From Nitrosomonadaceae bacterium (GTDB lineage: Bacteria > Pseudomonadota > Gammaproteobacteria > Burkholderiales > Nitrosomonadaceae): DNA of 5,889 nucleotides. The DNA lies in NCBI GenBank assembly GCA_024644425.1, contig JAHELA010000095.1:1-5889 (forward strand), in the 5' to 3' direction. Positions 1 to 5,257 of this stretch are shown piece after piece (the stretch's first letter is position 1; each line of letters opens with the position of its first letter). The notes under the pieces are model-generated. The model saw nothing but the letters and a program-made list of their open reading frames with translations. It ran no database searches and was not told where the DNA came from. The translations under genes were made by a program, and so were the position numbers.

Positions 1-148
1 TTTCATCAAGTACGTTTTGCTGCAACACATGCACAAGTTCTAGTTTTGCTCCGAGCTCTCTAGCCAGCATGGCAGCTCGCTGCGCTGTATAGCGCGATGG
101 CGCAGATAGATCGGTGGCAGCAAGCAGTGTGCGTAGACTATTGTTCAT
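1..148 (-). CDS. Universal stress protein (UspA family), N-terminal part, cut by window edge
   Basis: The reading frame starts at ATG 148-146 on the minus strand and runs off the left edge after 49 codons. The visible peptide begins MNNSLRTLLAATDLS and continues with an alanine-rich helix (residues about 19-33, RYTAQRAAMLARELG) and a second strand, AKLELVHVL (34-42). This strand-helix-strand order, with Asp13 after the first strand, is the typical N-terminus of UspA-family proteins, cytoplasmic proteins of about 140-150 aa (or tandem 280 aa) that often bind ATP and support stress survival. The ATP-binding glycine motif would lie in the missing C-terminal part, so nucleotide binding cannot be judged. 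A GGGGA Shine-Dalgarno-like stretch lies six bases before the ATG, and a good sigma-70 promoter lies further upstream. The gene sits left of the first att-like repeat and may be chromosomal flank or another cassette. Family assignment is fairly secure; specific role unknown. Confidence 0.85.
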   Translation of the reverse strand, partial: MNNSLRTLLAATDLSAPSRYTAQRAAMLARELGAKLELVHVLQQNVLDE

Positions 149-184
149 GGTGTATCCCCATTTCAATTAAGCGTATTGGTGATC

Positions 185-213
185 ATATTAGCTACATGGT
201 TGGTGCTAATCAA
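185..213 (-). promoter_or_regulatory. Putative sigma-70 promoter of the universal stress gene
   Basis: Reading the minus strand, a -35 element TTGATT (213-208) is followed after exactly 17 bases by a -10 element TAATAT (190-185). This is 37 bp upstream of the universal stress start codon. It lies wholly outside the neighbouring 192-bp repeat, so the gene keeps its own promoter. Prediction from sequence only. Confidence 0.5.
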
Positions 214-236
214 AAGATAAACTAAGGTTTTATAAT

Positions 237-428
237 GTGGGTCTGGTTGGACTCGAACCAACGACCAAGGGATTATGAGTCCCCTGTAATCAACAAACTA
301 CAACAAGTGACAACAAACTAGAACAATACAATCAAGGAATTATTTTGCTCAGTTTATTGTGTTGTGTTGCCCTTTATTGTGGTTTTCTGTCTCTGAGTGT
401 CCCGCCAGTGTCCCATGATGATGTCATA
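237..428 (-). repeat. 192-bp tRNA-derived att-like repeat, copy 1
   Basis: Leftmost of five equal-length direct repeats. Positions 238-284 are the reverse complement of a tRNA 3' half: anticodon stem GGGGA/TCCCT, seven-base loop CTCATAA (anticodon CAU), variable loop, T arm GTTGG-TTCGAGT-CCAAC, acceptor CAGACCC and discriminator A. The D arm and 5' acceptor strand are absent, so it is not a tRNA gene. The 3' CCA is not intact in this copy. Two CAACAAACTA motifs follow at 291 and 311 (20-bp period). Two opposing TTTATTGTG motifs lie at 353 and 373 (also 20 bp). Then come two AGTGTCCC motifs 11 bp apart and the palindromic end near 416-428. It differs from copy 2 at about ten positions. It has the makeup of a tyrosine-recombinase att site (core plus arm sites); function is inferred. 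The minus strand is given because the tRNA sense strand is minus. Confidence 0.9.
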
Positions 429-433
429 TTAGA

Positions 434-459
434 TGTGACAGAATATTCATTCTGACACA
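434..459. other. 26-bp imperfect inverted repeat next to att-like copy 1
   Basis: The arms TGTGACAGAAT (434-444) and ATTCTGACACA (449-459) pair at 10 of 11 positions around a 4-base centre. It begins five bases after copy 1 of the 192-bp repeat and 148 bp upstream of the Crp/Fnr gene. The TGTGA start recalls a CRP half-site, but the spacing does not match the canonical TGTGA-N6-TCACA site. It could be an operator for the downstream regulator, a transcript hairpin, or part of the recombination site. Confidence 0.4.
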
Positions 460-518
460 ATGCAGATATTCAGACCCTACTGTGCTTCAACATACCTTAT
501 GGTATTGTCCTGCAAGTA

Positions 519-557
519 AATAATTACCCATACTTGGATAATTAAGGTAGATAATTA
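519..557 (+). promoter_or_regulatory. Three RATAATTA repeats upstream of the Crp/Fnr gene
   Basis: The 8-mer RATAATTA occurs at 519-526, 537-544 and 550-557, 51-89 bp before the start codon of the Crp/Fnr regulator. A short perfect inverted repeat, ATACC-TTAT-GGTAT, lies just upstream at 492-505. No well-spaced -35/-10 pair is evident, although the GATAAT copies could serve as -10 elements. This may be a regulated promoter region; which protein binds is unknown. Confidence 0.3.
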
Positions 558-607
558 CCATTAGTTTCAGAACACATTAATGGTTAAGAGTTTAATGAGG
601 CCTGTAT

Positions 608-1309
608 ATGCCGCCAATAAAGAACAACACTAAATACAGTTTAATTAATTCTCTCTTCGAATGTGATTTGGGAAAATTAAAAAAGGATTATCCTTCTATC
701 CAAGAAATCAATGCCTCAAAAAAGGATTTTCTTTACCGCCAAGGTGCTCATTGTTCGGATGCCTTTTGGATAAAAAGTGGCATCGTTAAGCTCTCCTATG
801 TAACAGAAGAGGGAACTGGAATCACCATTGCTGTTCTTGGGAAAGGAAGTATCATTGGTAGCTTCTCAAATAATTCCGATAGCCCAGAAATAGAAGAAAG
901 TGCACAGGCATTAGGTAATGTAAAATTCTATCGTATAGCAAAAAATGATTTCAAGGCATTTATGTCCCATCAAACAGAGTTAGCATGGCATGTTTTTGAG
1001 GAGATATACACCCGCAAACAGAAAGTTGAACGCAAGCTTCGAACTGTTCTAACACAGCCAGTTGAGGTTCGTGTTATATCAACATTATTAGAATTAGCTG
1101 AAATATTTGGAATAAAGTGTAGTCATGGGTATGCATTGGAAATTCATTTAACTCAACAGGATGTGGCGGATTTAGTAGGCGCCAGTCGTTCAGTGGTGAG
1201 CACAGTCTTAAATGATTTTAGAAATCGTGGAATGCTTGACTATACGCGTGAGCAGCTTTGTATTAATGATGCTGCACTCAGTAATCTTTATAATAAAAAT
1301 TATAATTAG
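608..1309 (+). CDS. Crp/Fnr-family transcriptional regulator
   Basis: A 233-aa cytoplasmic DNA-binding regulator of the length usual for the family. Residues about 18-125 form the cyclic-nucleotide-binding-type beta roll: FLYRQGAHCSDAFWIKSGIVKLS (41-63) and the GKGSIIGSF turn (78-86) are the typical family segments. A long dimerisation helix follows (about 125-148), then a winged helix-turn-helix (about 181-212) with LTQQDVADLVGASRSVVSTV, where Ser193-Arg194 begins the recognition helix. The four-cysteine pattern of true FNR is missing: the cysteines are scattered at 19, 49, 171 and 218, so an oxygen-sensing 4Fe-4S cluster is unlikely. The cAMP-contact residues of E. coli CRP are not clearly present either, so the ligand is unknown. 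GAGG at 597-600 supports the ATG at 608. The next gene is 103 bp downstream on the same strand and may be a target. The family is certain; signal and regulon are unknown. Confidence 0.93.
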   Translation: MPPIKNNTKYSLINSLFECDLGKLKKDYPSIQEINASKKDFLYRQGAHCSDAFWIKSGIVKLSYVTEEGTGITIAVLGKGSIIGSFSNNSDSPEIEESAQALGNVKFYRIAKNDFKAFMSHQTELAWHVFEEIYTRKQKVERKLRTVLTQPVEVRVISTLLELAEIFGIKCSHGYALEIHLTQQDVADLVGASRSVVSTVLNDFRNRGMLDYTREQLCINDAALSNLYNKNYN

Positions 1310-1344
1310 ATTCATTTATGTTATGTAGATAACAGACGTCAGTA

Positions 1345-1358
1345 TTGAACTATATTAA
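1345..1358 (+). promoter_or_regulatory. FNR-box-like site before the small membrane gene
   Basis: TTGAA-CTAT-ATTAA matches the Crp/Fnr-family consensus TTGAT-N4-ATCAA at 8 of 10 defined positions. It lies 54 bp before the start codon of the 124-aa membrane protein and 36 bp after the end of a Crp/Fnr-type gene. That placement suggests the regulator controls its neighbour, but the DNA is AT-rich and a chance match is possible. Confidence 0.35.
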
Positions 1359-1412
1359 TGTGCTACCCGTGGCGACTATGAGGTAACCACAAATTAATTC
1401 AGGAGAATTCTC

Positions 1413-1787
1413 ATGAAAGTAATCACACCACGTGCACACGGTTATCTTGATTTTTTGACCGTCGCTATATTTCTATTGGCGCCAACATTATTAGGATTGA
1501 GCCAGCTACCAGCTATGCTTGCATACATTTTAGCCGTAGTTCATCTGATAGTTACACTTACTTCTGATTTTCCTTTTGGTGCATTTAAACTAATTCCATT
1601 TACTATTCACGGTTGGATTGAACGCATAGTAGGCCCTTCGCTGATCGCCCTGCCTTTTATCGCAGGCTTTTCAAATGAAGAGATAGCAAGAAATTTTTAT
1701 ATTGCAATTGGCTTAGTTATTATCGTGGTCGGTTTTCTCACTGATTACCAAGGTGTAGCAAGGGATAAAAAGATTCAAAAAGAATAG
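1413..1787 (+). CDS. Small four-helix membrane protein with internal pseudo-repeat
   Basis: A 124-aa hydrophobic protein predicted to sit in the inner membrane. Four hydrophobic segments lie at about 11-29, 33-50, 72-86 and 93-110. The protein looks duplicated. Each half starts with a histidine-glycine motif followed by an acidic residue (H9-G-Y-L-D and H66-G-W-I-E), has a proline inside the next helix, and ends with a threonine-aspartate turn (LTSDF at 49-53 and LTDYQ at 109-113). The C-terminus is charged (ARDKKIQKE). This two-fold layout recalls SPW-repeat-type small membrane proteins, but I do not recognise the family with certainty. A strong AGGAG at 1401-1405, seven bases before the ATG, fixes the start. 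It follows a Crp/Fnr regulator with an FNR-like box between them and shares the cassette with it. Biochemical role unknown; conserved membrane protein is the safe call. Confidence 0.85.
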   Translation: MKVITPRAHGYLDFLTVAIFLLAPTLLGLSQLPAMLAYILAVVHLIVTLTSDFPFGAFKLIPFTIHGWIERIVGPSLIALPFIAGFSNEEIARNFYIAIGLVIIVVGFLTDYQGVARDKKIQKE

Positions 1788-1831
1788 GCAAATAGTAATT
1801 ACTAATTAGTATTAGATTAGGGTTTTATTTG

Positions 1832-2023
1832 GTGGGTCTGGTTGGACTCGAACCAACGACCAAGGGATTATGAGTCCCCTGTAATCAACAAACTACAACA
1901 CCCAGCAACAAACTAGAACAATACAATCAAGGAATTATTTTGCTCAGTTTGTTGTGTTGTGTTGCCCTTTATTGTGGTTTTCTGTCTCTGAGTGTCCCAC
2001 CAGTGTCCCATGACATTGTCATA
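1832..2023 (-). repeat. 192-bp tRNA-derived att-like repeat, copy 2
   Basis: Same length and orientation as copy 1. Here the tRNA 3' half is complete to CCA: reading the minus strand the fragment ends ...CAGACCC-A-CCA at 1830, two bases outside the shared 192 bp. The CAACAAACTA pair is at 1886 and 1906. The opposing right-hand motif AGTTTGTTG (about 1946-1954) is the exact reverse complement of CAACAAACT, making this the cleanest inverted arrangement of the five. The AGTGTCCC pair and a perfect ATGAC-ATT-GTCAT palindrome close the unit. The sequence GTTTTAT starts exactly 10 bp before the repeat, as in copies 1 and 4. Confidence 0.9.
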
Positions 2024-2074
2024 AAGGATATTTAAGGCAACTGGAACAGTAATCCCTTGGTGGCAATACACTTG

Positions 2075-2992
2075 CTAAACTGTCCGAGTTTTCCCCCATT
2101 TTAGAAATGCTTCTCTAATCCCTTCTAGGGTAGGGATTACGGTCAATCCCGCTGGCTTCTTGCTTATATGCGATACACCATCGCCACCTGCCCATATAGC
2201 AACCTCCTCTGGCAGAAGAGCACGTAATTTACTCAAGATCGGGGCAATACGATGCTGAGGATAAGAAAGGCTAAAGGATAGTGCCACAATATCTATGCGC
2301 TGGGAGAGTGCAGCACTAGCAATGTTTTTGAGGGGGGTCTGAGCGCCCAAGAAAATACAATATGCTCCTTCTAGAGCAAACAGATTCGACGCCATCAGGA
2401 TACCTAGCATATGAGCCTCATCAGGCGGAGTAGTAAGCAATATCCGTGGCCCTCCCTCCTTGTTACCATTTGTTAGGGTATCCATCGCGTTGCGAAGTAC
2501 ATCTTGGAGGACCTCTGAAAAGATATGCTCTTCATAAACTTCCAACTCATTCTGTGACCAAGCCTCTCCCACAAAGTAAGTAAGGGGAGCCACCGTATCC
2601 AAAATAAACTTGTATAAGCCTTGCTTCAGTAACAAATGCTGCAGTTGCCGTCGTAAACCCACTAGATCATGGTCGCGTAAACAGCGCAGTAATACTGTCG
2701 CTACTTTTGACTCCTCTCCCCCATCGATTCTGACTTGAATTTGCTTAGCCAAGGCTATCAGGTCACCAGCCGATTCAGGGACAACCATGGAAGGCCGAAT
2801 GCCTGTATCTATTAGGCGTTTAATCAAGCGAAGACGAGAAACTTGATCTAGGTTGTAGATTCGCTCACCTCTCTTATTTCTACCTGGAGAGGGAAAATCA
2901 TAACGGGCCTCCCATTTTCTGAGCACGTCCCTTGAAATGCCAACTTCACTTTCAACAGTACCTATAGAGTGAACTATCTCTTTGCGTGGCAT
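2075..2992 (-). CDS. MerR-family regulator with B12-binding domain, LitR/CarH-like putative photoreceptor
   Basis: A 305-aa cytoplasmic transcription factor. Residues about 9-70 are a MerR-type DNA-binding domain, with the characteristic VLRKWEARYDFPSP and RGERIYNLDQVSRLRLIKRL segments. Residues about 95-170 form a helical cap with the W-x9-E-H motif (Trp145, Glu155, His156), which in CarH/LitR covers the upper face of adenosylcobalamin. Residues about 183-300 are a Rossmann-type B12-binding domain: D191-E-A-H194-M-L-G has the histidine expected as lower cobalt ligand, followed by SFSLS (239-243) and AGGDG (268-272). In characterised relatives, dark tetramers bind operators and light breaks the cobalt-carbon bond to release DNA. 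All the key residues are kept, so a light sensor is plausible; B12-dependent control without light is the alternative. GGAG (3000-2997 on the minus strand) lies four bases before the ATG, slightly close. It is divergent from a small membrane protein, with two operator-like boxes between them. Confidence 0.92.
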   Translation of the reverse strand: MPRKEIVHSIGTVESEVGISRDVLRKWEARYDFPSPGRNKRGERIYNLDQVSRLRLIKRLIDTGIRPSMVVPESAGDLIALAKQIQVRIDGGEESKVATVLLRCLRDHDLVGLRRQLQHLLLKQGLYKFILDTVAPLTYFVGEAWSQNELEVYEEHIFSEVLQDVLRNAMDTLTNGNKEGGPRILLTTPPDEAHMLGILMASNLFALEGAYCIFLGAQTPLKNIASAALSQRIDIVALSFSLSYPQHRIAPILSKLRALLPEEVAIWAGGDGVSHISKKPAGLTVIPTLEGIREAFLKWGKTRTV

Positions 2993-3010
2993 ACATCTCC
3001 ATTTATGATT

Positions 3011-3025
3011 TTTGTCCTAGTCAAA
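3011..3025. promoter_or_regulatory. Operator-like box 1, upstream of the LitR/CarH-like gene
   Basis: TTTGTCCTAGTCAAA is an imperfect palindrome 18 bp before the start codon of the B12-binding regulator. It matches box 2 at 3081-3095 at 11 of 15 positions, both fitting TTTGTC-N3-GWCAAA. On the minus strand it includes TTGACT, a -35-like hexamer, but no -10 follows at a usable distance, since that position falls on the ribosome binding site. Autoregulation is likely but inferred. Confidence 0.45.
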
Positions 3026-3073
3026 ATTTTAGGCTACTCATTATTTTCCGTAAACTGTTTATATTATTCAGTA

Positions 3074-3101
3074 TTACAATTTTGTCTATGACAAATAAGA
3101 T
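3074..3101 (+). promoter_or_regulatory. Candidate promoter with operator-like box 2 in its spacer
   Basis: TTTGTC-TAT-GACAAA (3081-3095) is a perfect 6-bp-arm palindrome. It fills almost exactly the spacer between a weak -35 (TTACAA, 3074-3079) and a -10-like TAAGAT (3096-3101). MerR-family regulators commonly bind in this spacer. It is the mate of box 1, about 70 bp away centre to centre, and lies before the 130-aa membrane gene. The palindrome is seen directly; promoter and binding protein are inferred. Confidence 0.45.
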
Positions 3102-3136
3102 TTTGAATGTTTTTAAAAACCTTCGCAGGAGGCAAG

Positions 3137-3529
3137 ATGCGTAAAAATGTTACCACAATAACTTGGATATTCTCTGTGATATTTCTTGTACTAGCAGCCA
3201 AAGGATTCATCCCTAATTTACTAACCGTAGAGAACGACTTGTTTAAAACCAATGAGATTGAAGATCTCACTTATCTGATAACTGCGATTGGATTTGCCAC
3301 TATTACTAAGCTGAACATTAGTGCATCAATTCAATTCATCCTAGTAGTTGGTGTTACCTATATGTTGATCAGCTTAATTGGATTTATCGGAATGGGCATA
3401 CGGATAGATGAGGAATGGGGTGCTATTATTAATTTTAACTTAACGAGCTATGTACAGTTCGGCGTTGGAATCATACTATGTATTTTAGGATCAAACTTGA
3501 GGAACCGTCATCTTGCAATAGGTGCATAA
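3137..3529 (+). CDS. Small four-helix membrane protein, paralogue of the next cassette's protein
   Basis: A 130-aa hydrophobic inner-membrane protein of unrecognised family. Predicted membrane segments are about 7-27, 44-60, 65-88 and 101-119. The start is taken at 3137 because AGGAGG at 3127-3132 directly precedes this ATG; an in-frame ATG at 3107 would add ten residues but has no ribosome binding site and would place this AGGAGG inside the gene. Residues 49-119 align without gaps, at a constant offset of two, with residues 51-121 of the protein at 3885-4289. About 24 of 71 positions are identical by eye, including A-I-G-F (50-53), M-L-x-x-L-I-G-F-x-G-M (76-86), Trp94, Asn101, Tyr105 and Phe108. 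It is divergent from the LitR/CarH-like gene and probably controlled by it through the boxes in between. Possible light- or B12-responsive membrane function; molecular role unknown. Confidence 0.85.
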   Translation: MRKNVTTITWIFSVIFLVLAAKGFIPNLLTVENDLFKTNEIEDLTYLITAIGFATITKLNISASIQFILVVGVTYMLISLIGFIGMGIRIDEEWGAIINFNLTSYVQFGVGIILCILGSNLRNRHLAIGA

Positions 3530-3577
3530 TACAATTCGCGGCAATAAACGATAGTCCAATCTGACATTAGAAATCTT

Positions 3578-3769
3578 GTGGGTCTGGTTGGACTCGAACC
3601 AACGACCAAGGGATTATGAGTCCCCTGTAATCAACAATCTACAACTCCTGACAACAAACTAGAACAATACAATCAATGAATTATTTTACTTCGTTTATTG
3701 TGGAGTATTGTCAGTTATTGTGGTTTTCTGTCTCTGAGTGTCCCACCAGTGTCCCATGATATTGACATA
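3578..3769 (-). repeat. 192-bp tRNA-derived att-like repeat, copy 3
   Basis: The most divergent of the five, yet still exactly 192 bp. The tRNA 3' half is identical to the other copies through discriminator and first C, but the rest of the CCA is lost, as in copy 1. The first left-hand motif is CAACAATCTA instead of CAACAAACTA. The right arms also differ (TTTATTGTGGAG, then AGTTATTGTGG). The terminal palindrome is degraded to ATGAT-ATT-GACAT. The AGTGTCCC pair is intact. Confidence 0.9.
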
Positions 3770-3785
3770 TTTGAGGTAGTGGAGC

Positions 3786-3809
3786 GTCCGCTTATGGCAC
3801 AAAGCAAAC
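3786..3809. repeat. 24-bp palindromic repeat, copy a
   Basis: Short dispersed imperfect palindrome of the form GTCCGCTTT-N6-AAAGCRRAC, here with arms GTCCGCTTA and AAAGCAAAC around TGGCAC. It starts 16 bp after att-like copy 3. Related copies lie at 4563, 5258 and 5515, all close to a 192-bp repeat. Function unknown; it could be a transcript hairpin or a protein-binding site. Confidence 0.5.
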
Positions 3810-3830
3810 ATACAGAAAACTAAAGCTAAT

Positions 3831-3871
3831 AAGAAGTTTTCCGTAGTTAAGAGAATTACAGATAACTTCTT
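3831..3871 (+). other. Leader inverted repeat before the 134-aa membrane gene
   Basis: AAGAAGTT (3831-3838) and AACTTCTT (3864-3871) are perfect 8-bp inverted arms around 25 bases, ending just before the weak ribosome binding site and 13 bp before the start codon. If transcribed, this would form a hairpin at the translation start region. The long loop makes it only a weak candidate for a regulatory structure. Confidence 0.25.
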
Positions 3872-3884
3872 TAGAGAGAATAAT

Positions 3885-4289
3885 ATGAAAAATAAATCAA
3901 TTCCCATAGAGTGGTTATTTGTCGCGATTGTTTTATGCCTACCTATTTTCGGATGTATTGTAAATTCTGCGTATGGGTATGGAATGGAGACACTTTCTTT
4001 AAGCTGCAAGATCTATGGTTTCGTCCATGTAACATCAGCTATCGGGTTTATAGTTATTAGTTTGTTTTATAAACAGTTACTGGTTCCTTTTATGCGAACA
4101 TTAGGCATGATCTTCATGTTGGTTGCACTAATCGGATTTTTAGGAATGAACCTACAAAAAGGGTATCAGTGGTTAGATATCATCAGCATCAACGCGCTAA
4201 ACTATATTGAATTTAGTCTGGGGATTTTCTTTTTTCTCGCAGCGTCAATCTTGCATAAATACCGATCCCTAGCTCGTCGCATCAACTAA
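3885..4289 (+). CDS. Small four-helix membrane protein, paralogue of the 130-aa protein
   Basis: A 134-aa polytopic protein with hydrophobic segments at about 9-27, 44-61, 69-88 and 105-122 and a basic C-terminus (HKYRSLARRIN), which favours a cytoplasmic tail. It is clearly homologous to the protein at 3137-3529: SAIGF (51-55), MLVALIGFLGM (78-88), Trp96, Asn103, Tyr107 and Phe110 all line up at a constant two-residue offset with no gap. The N-terminal third is much less alike and carries cysteines 18, 24 and 41 that the relative lacks. Only a weak GAGAG (3874-3878) precedes the ATG, six bases away. It is the sole gene of its cassette, with no regulator beside it. Conserved membrane protein of unknown role; probably a duplicated or separately captured family member. 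Confidence 0.83.
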   Translation: MKNKSIPIEWLFVAIVLCLPIFGCIVNSAYGYGMETLSLSCKIYGFVHVTSAIGFIVISLFYKQLLVPFMRTLGMIFMLVALIGFLGMNLQKGYQWLDIISINALNYIEFSLGIFFFLAASILHKYRSLARRIN

Positions 4290-4363
4290 ACTTAACGGTT
4301 TATATCAACAAACCATTCTGGCATTAGGATTCTAATTGCGGGCAGTAACTATTGTTTTATCTG

Positions 4364-4555
4364 GTGGGTCTGGTTGGACTCGAACCAACGACCAAGGGAT
4401 TATGAGTCCCCTGTAATCAATAAACTACAACACATGACAACAAACTAGAACAATGCAATCAATGAATTATTCTGCTCTGTTTGTTGTAGTGTATTGCCCT
4501 TTATTGTGGTTATCTGTCTCTGAGTGTCCCACCAGTGTCCCATGACAAAGTCATA
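4364..4555 (-). repeat. 192-bp tRNA-derived att-like repeat, copy 4
   Basis: Same length and orientation as the others. The tRNA 3' half is complete with CCA (read on the minus strand, ending at 4362). The first left-hand motif is CAATAAACTA (one change) and the second is CAACAAACTA. The right arm GTTTGTTGTAGTG is close to the reverse complement of the left arm. The AGTGTCCC pair and a perfect ATGAC-AAA-GTCAT palindrome are present. GTTTTAT starts 10 bp before the repeat, as in copies 1 and 2. Confidence 0.9.
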
Positions 4556-4562
4556 TCTGGAT

Positions 4563-4586
4563 GTCCACTTTTGGCACAAAGCAGAC
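4563..4586. repeat. 24-bp palindromic repeat, copy b
   Basis: Arms GTCCACTTT and AAAGCAGAC around TGGCAC, seven bp after att-like copy 4 and ten bp beyond the stop codon of the DUF2628 gene (which ends at 4596). Its position could let it end or protect that transcript, but there is no run of U residues after it, so a standard terminator is not supported. Confidence 0.5.
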
Positions 4587-4595
4587 GCTCAATAT

Positions 4596-5081
4596 CTAAC
4601 GATCAAGAAGTGGAATAGAAATAATCAGAAGAAAAATAGGAAACATAATAATTGGAATAGATGCCCACATAACCCATTTATGAACTCCTCCTTTGTGACG
4701 AAGGTATTCTAATAATTTAGGCTCCTCAATCAATTTTGCCTGCGCATTCGTAATCTTCCTCTTAATACTTTTATGATACAGTGAATTGGCATAAACACTG
4801 AATACAATCCACATTGGTATAGTAGCAATTATTGCCAGTCCGGGAACGCGAGTAAAATCTAAATAACCAGAGGCATCTAGAATTACTGCCAAGACAATGA
4901 CCACCATGTAAGTAAAGAACCACCCATACATTTTTCGGTAAAGCGCCCAAAGATAACTAAAAAAGAAAGCAGACCAATTCCAGCTCATCCTTAGTCCTGA
5001 GCCTTTCTGATCATATCGTTCAAATTTTGTTAGATAGTAGATACGGTTTCTCTCACCAAGAGCTATTTCATAAAGATTCAT
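4596..5081 (-). CDS. DUF2628-family membrane protein
   Basis: A 161-aa inner-membrane protein. The N-terminal 33 residues are soluble and charged. The block W34-N-W-S-A-F-F-F-S-Y-L-W-A-L-Y-R-K-M-Y-G-W follows, the hallmark of DUF2628 proteins (tryptophan- and phenylalanine-rich first hydrophobic region, then a basic turn). Further hydrophobic segments lie at about 55-69, 80-98 and 136-158. The A98-N-S-L-Y-H-K-S-I-K motif after the third segment also fits the family, and a short charged stretch at 104-135 probably lies in the cytoplasm. AGGA, nine bases before the ATG, supports the start. It is the only gene of its cassette and faces opposite to most other cassette genes. DUF2628 proteins have no firmly known function. 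Assignment is from motif memory, not a search. Confidence 0.8.
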   Translation of the reverse strand: MNLYEIALGERNRIYYLTKFERYDQKGSGLRMSWNWSAFFFSYLWALYRKMYGWFFTYMVVIVLAVILDASGYLDFTRVPGLAIIATIPMWIVFSVYANSLYHKSIKRKITNAQAKLIEEPKLLEYLRHKGGVHKWVMWASIPIIMFPIFLLIISIPLLDR

Positions 5082-5150
5082 CGTGCAATTTCCTTTCTAT
5101 AGTCAGGGAAAGCCAGTTAAATTTCATATTACATATAACGGTAGCTTTTA

Positions 5151-5166
5151 ACTCTATACTTAGAGT
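5151..5166. promoter_or_regulatory. Inverted repeat upstream of the DUF2628 gene
   Basis: ACTCTA-TACT-TAGAGT has perfect 6-bp arms and lies 70 bp before the DUF2628 start codon. On the minus strand a TTGAAA hexamer sits immediately upstream of it, so it could be an operator between or beside promoter elements. No convincing -10 at the standard distance was found. Confidence 0.25.
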
Positions 5167-5257
5167 TTCAATCGTTTGTATTTCTTCACTATAGAAAATT
5201 AGTTTCAATGAATATTAATCTTGTTGGAGAGTACTGAAATATAAAACGCATCTGAAA

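Noticed and set aside
238..284. A functional tRNA gene in the repeat
   Set aside because: Only the anticodon arm, variable loop, T arm and 3' acceptor are present; the sequence before the anticodon stem (minus strand TTGATTACA) has no D arm or 5' acceptor strand. The same holds for all five copies.
608..1309. True oxygen-sensing FNR
   Set aside because: The clustered N-terminal cysteines and the central fourth cysteine are not in the FNR pattern; the four cysteines present are dispersed.
1793..1810. Terminator after the 124-aa membrane gene
   Set aside because: TAGTAATTACTA and ACTAATTAGT are perfect palindromes but are AT-only in effect, overlap each other and lack a following T run, so an intrinsic terminator is not supported.
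3107..3136. Upstream ATG at 3107 as start of the 130-aa membrane protein
   Set aside because: It has no ribosome binding site, and a strong AGGAGG directly precedes the ATG at 3137; the added residues (MFLKTFAGGK) are simply the translated leader and binding site.
3064..3270. 68-codon minus-strand frame
   Set aside because: It lies antisense to the better supported membrane gene and the regulator leader, with no ribosome binding site or recognisable protein.
3695..4009. 104-codon minus-strand frame
   Set aside because: It crosses att-like copy 3, its border palindrome and the start of the 134-aa gene on the other strand; the composition is that of a shadow frame.
4524..4712. 62-codon plus-strand frame
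   Set aside because: It begins inside att-like copy 4 and runs antisense through the end of the DUF2628 gene; no ribosome binding site and no recognisable motif.
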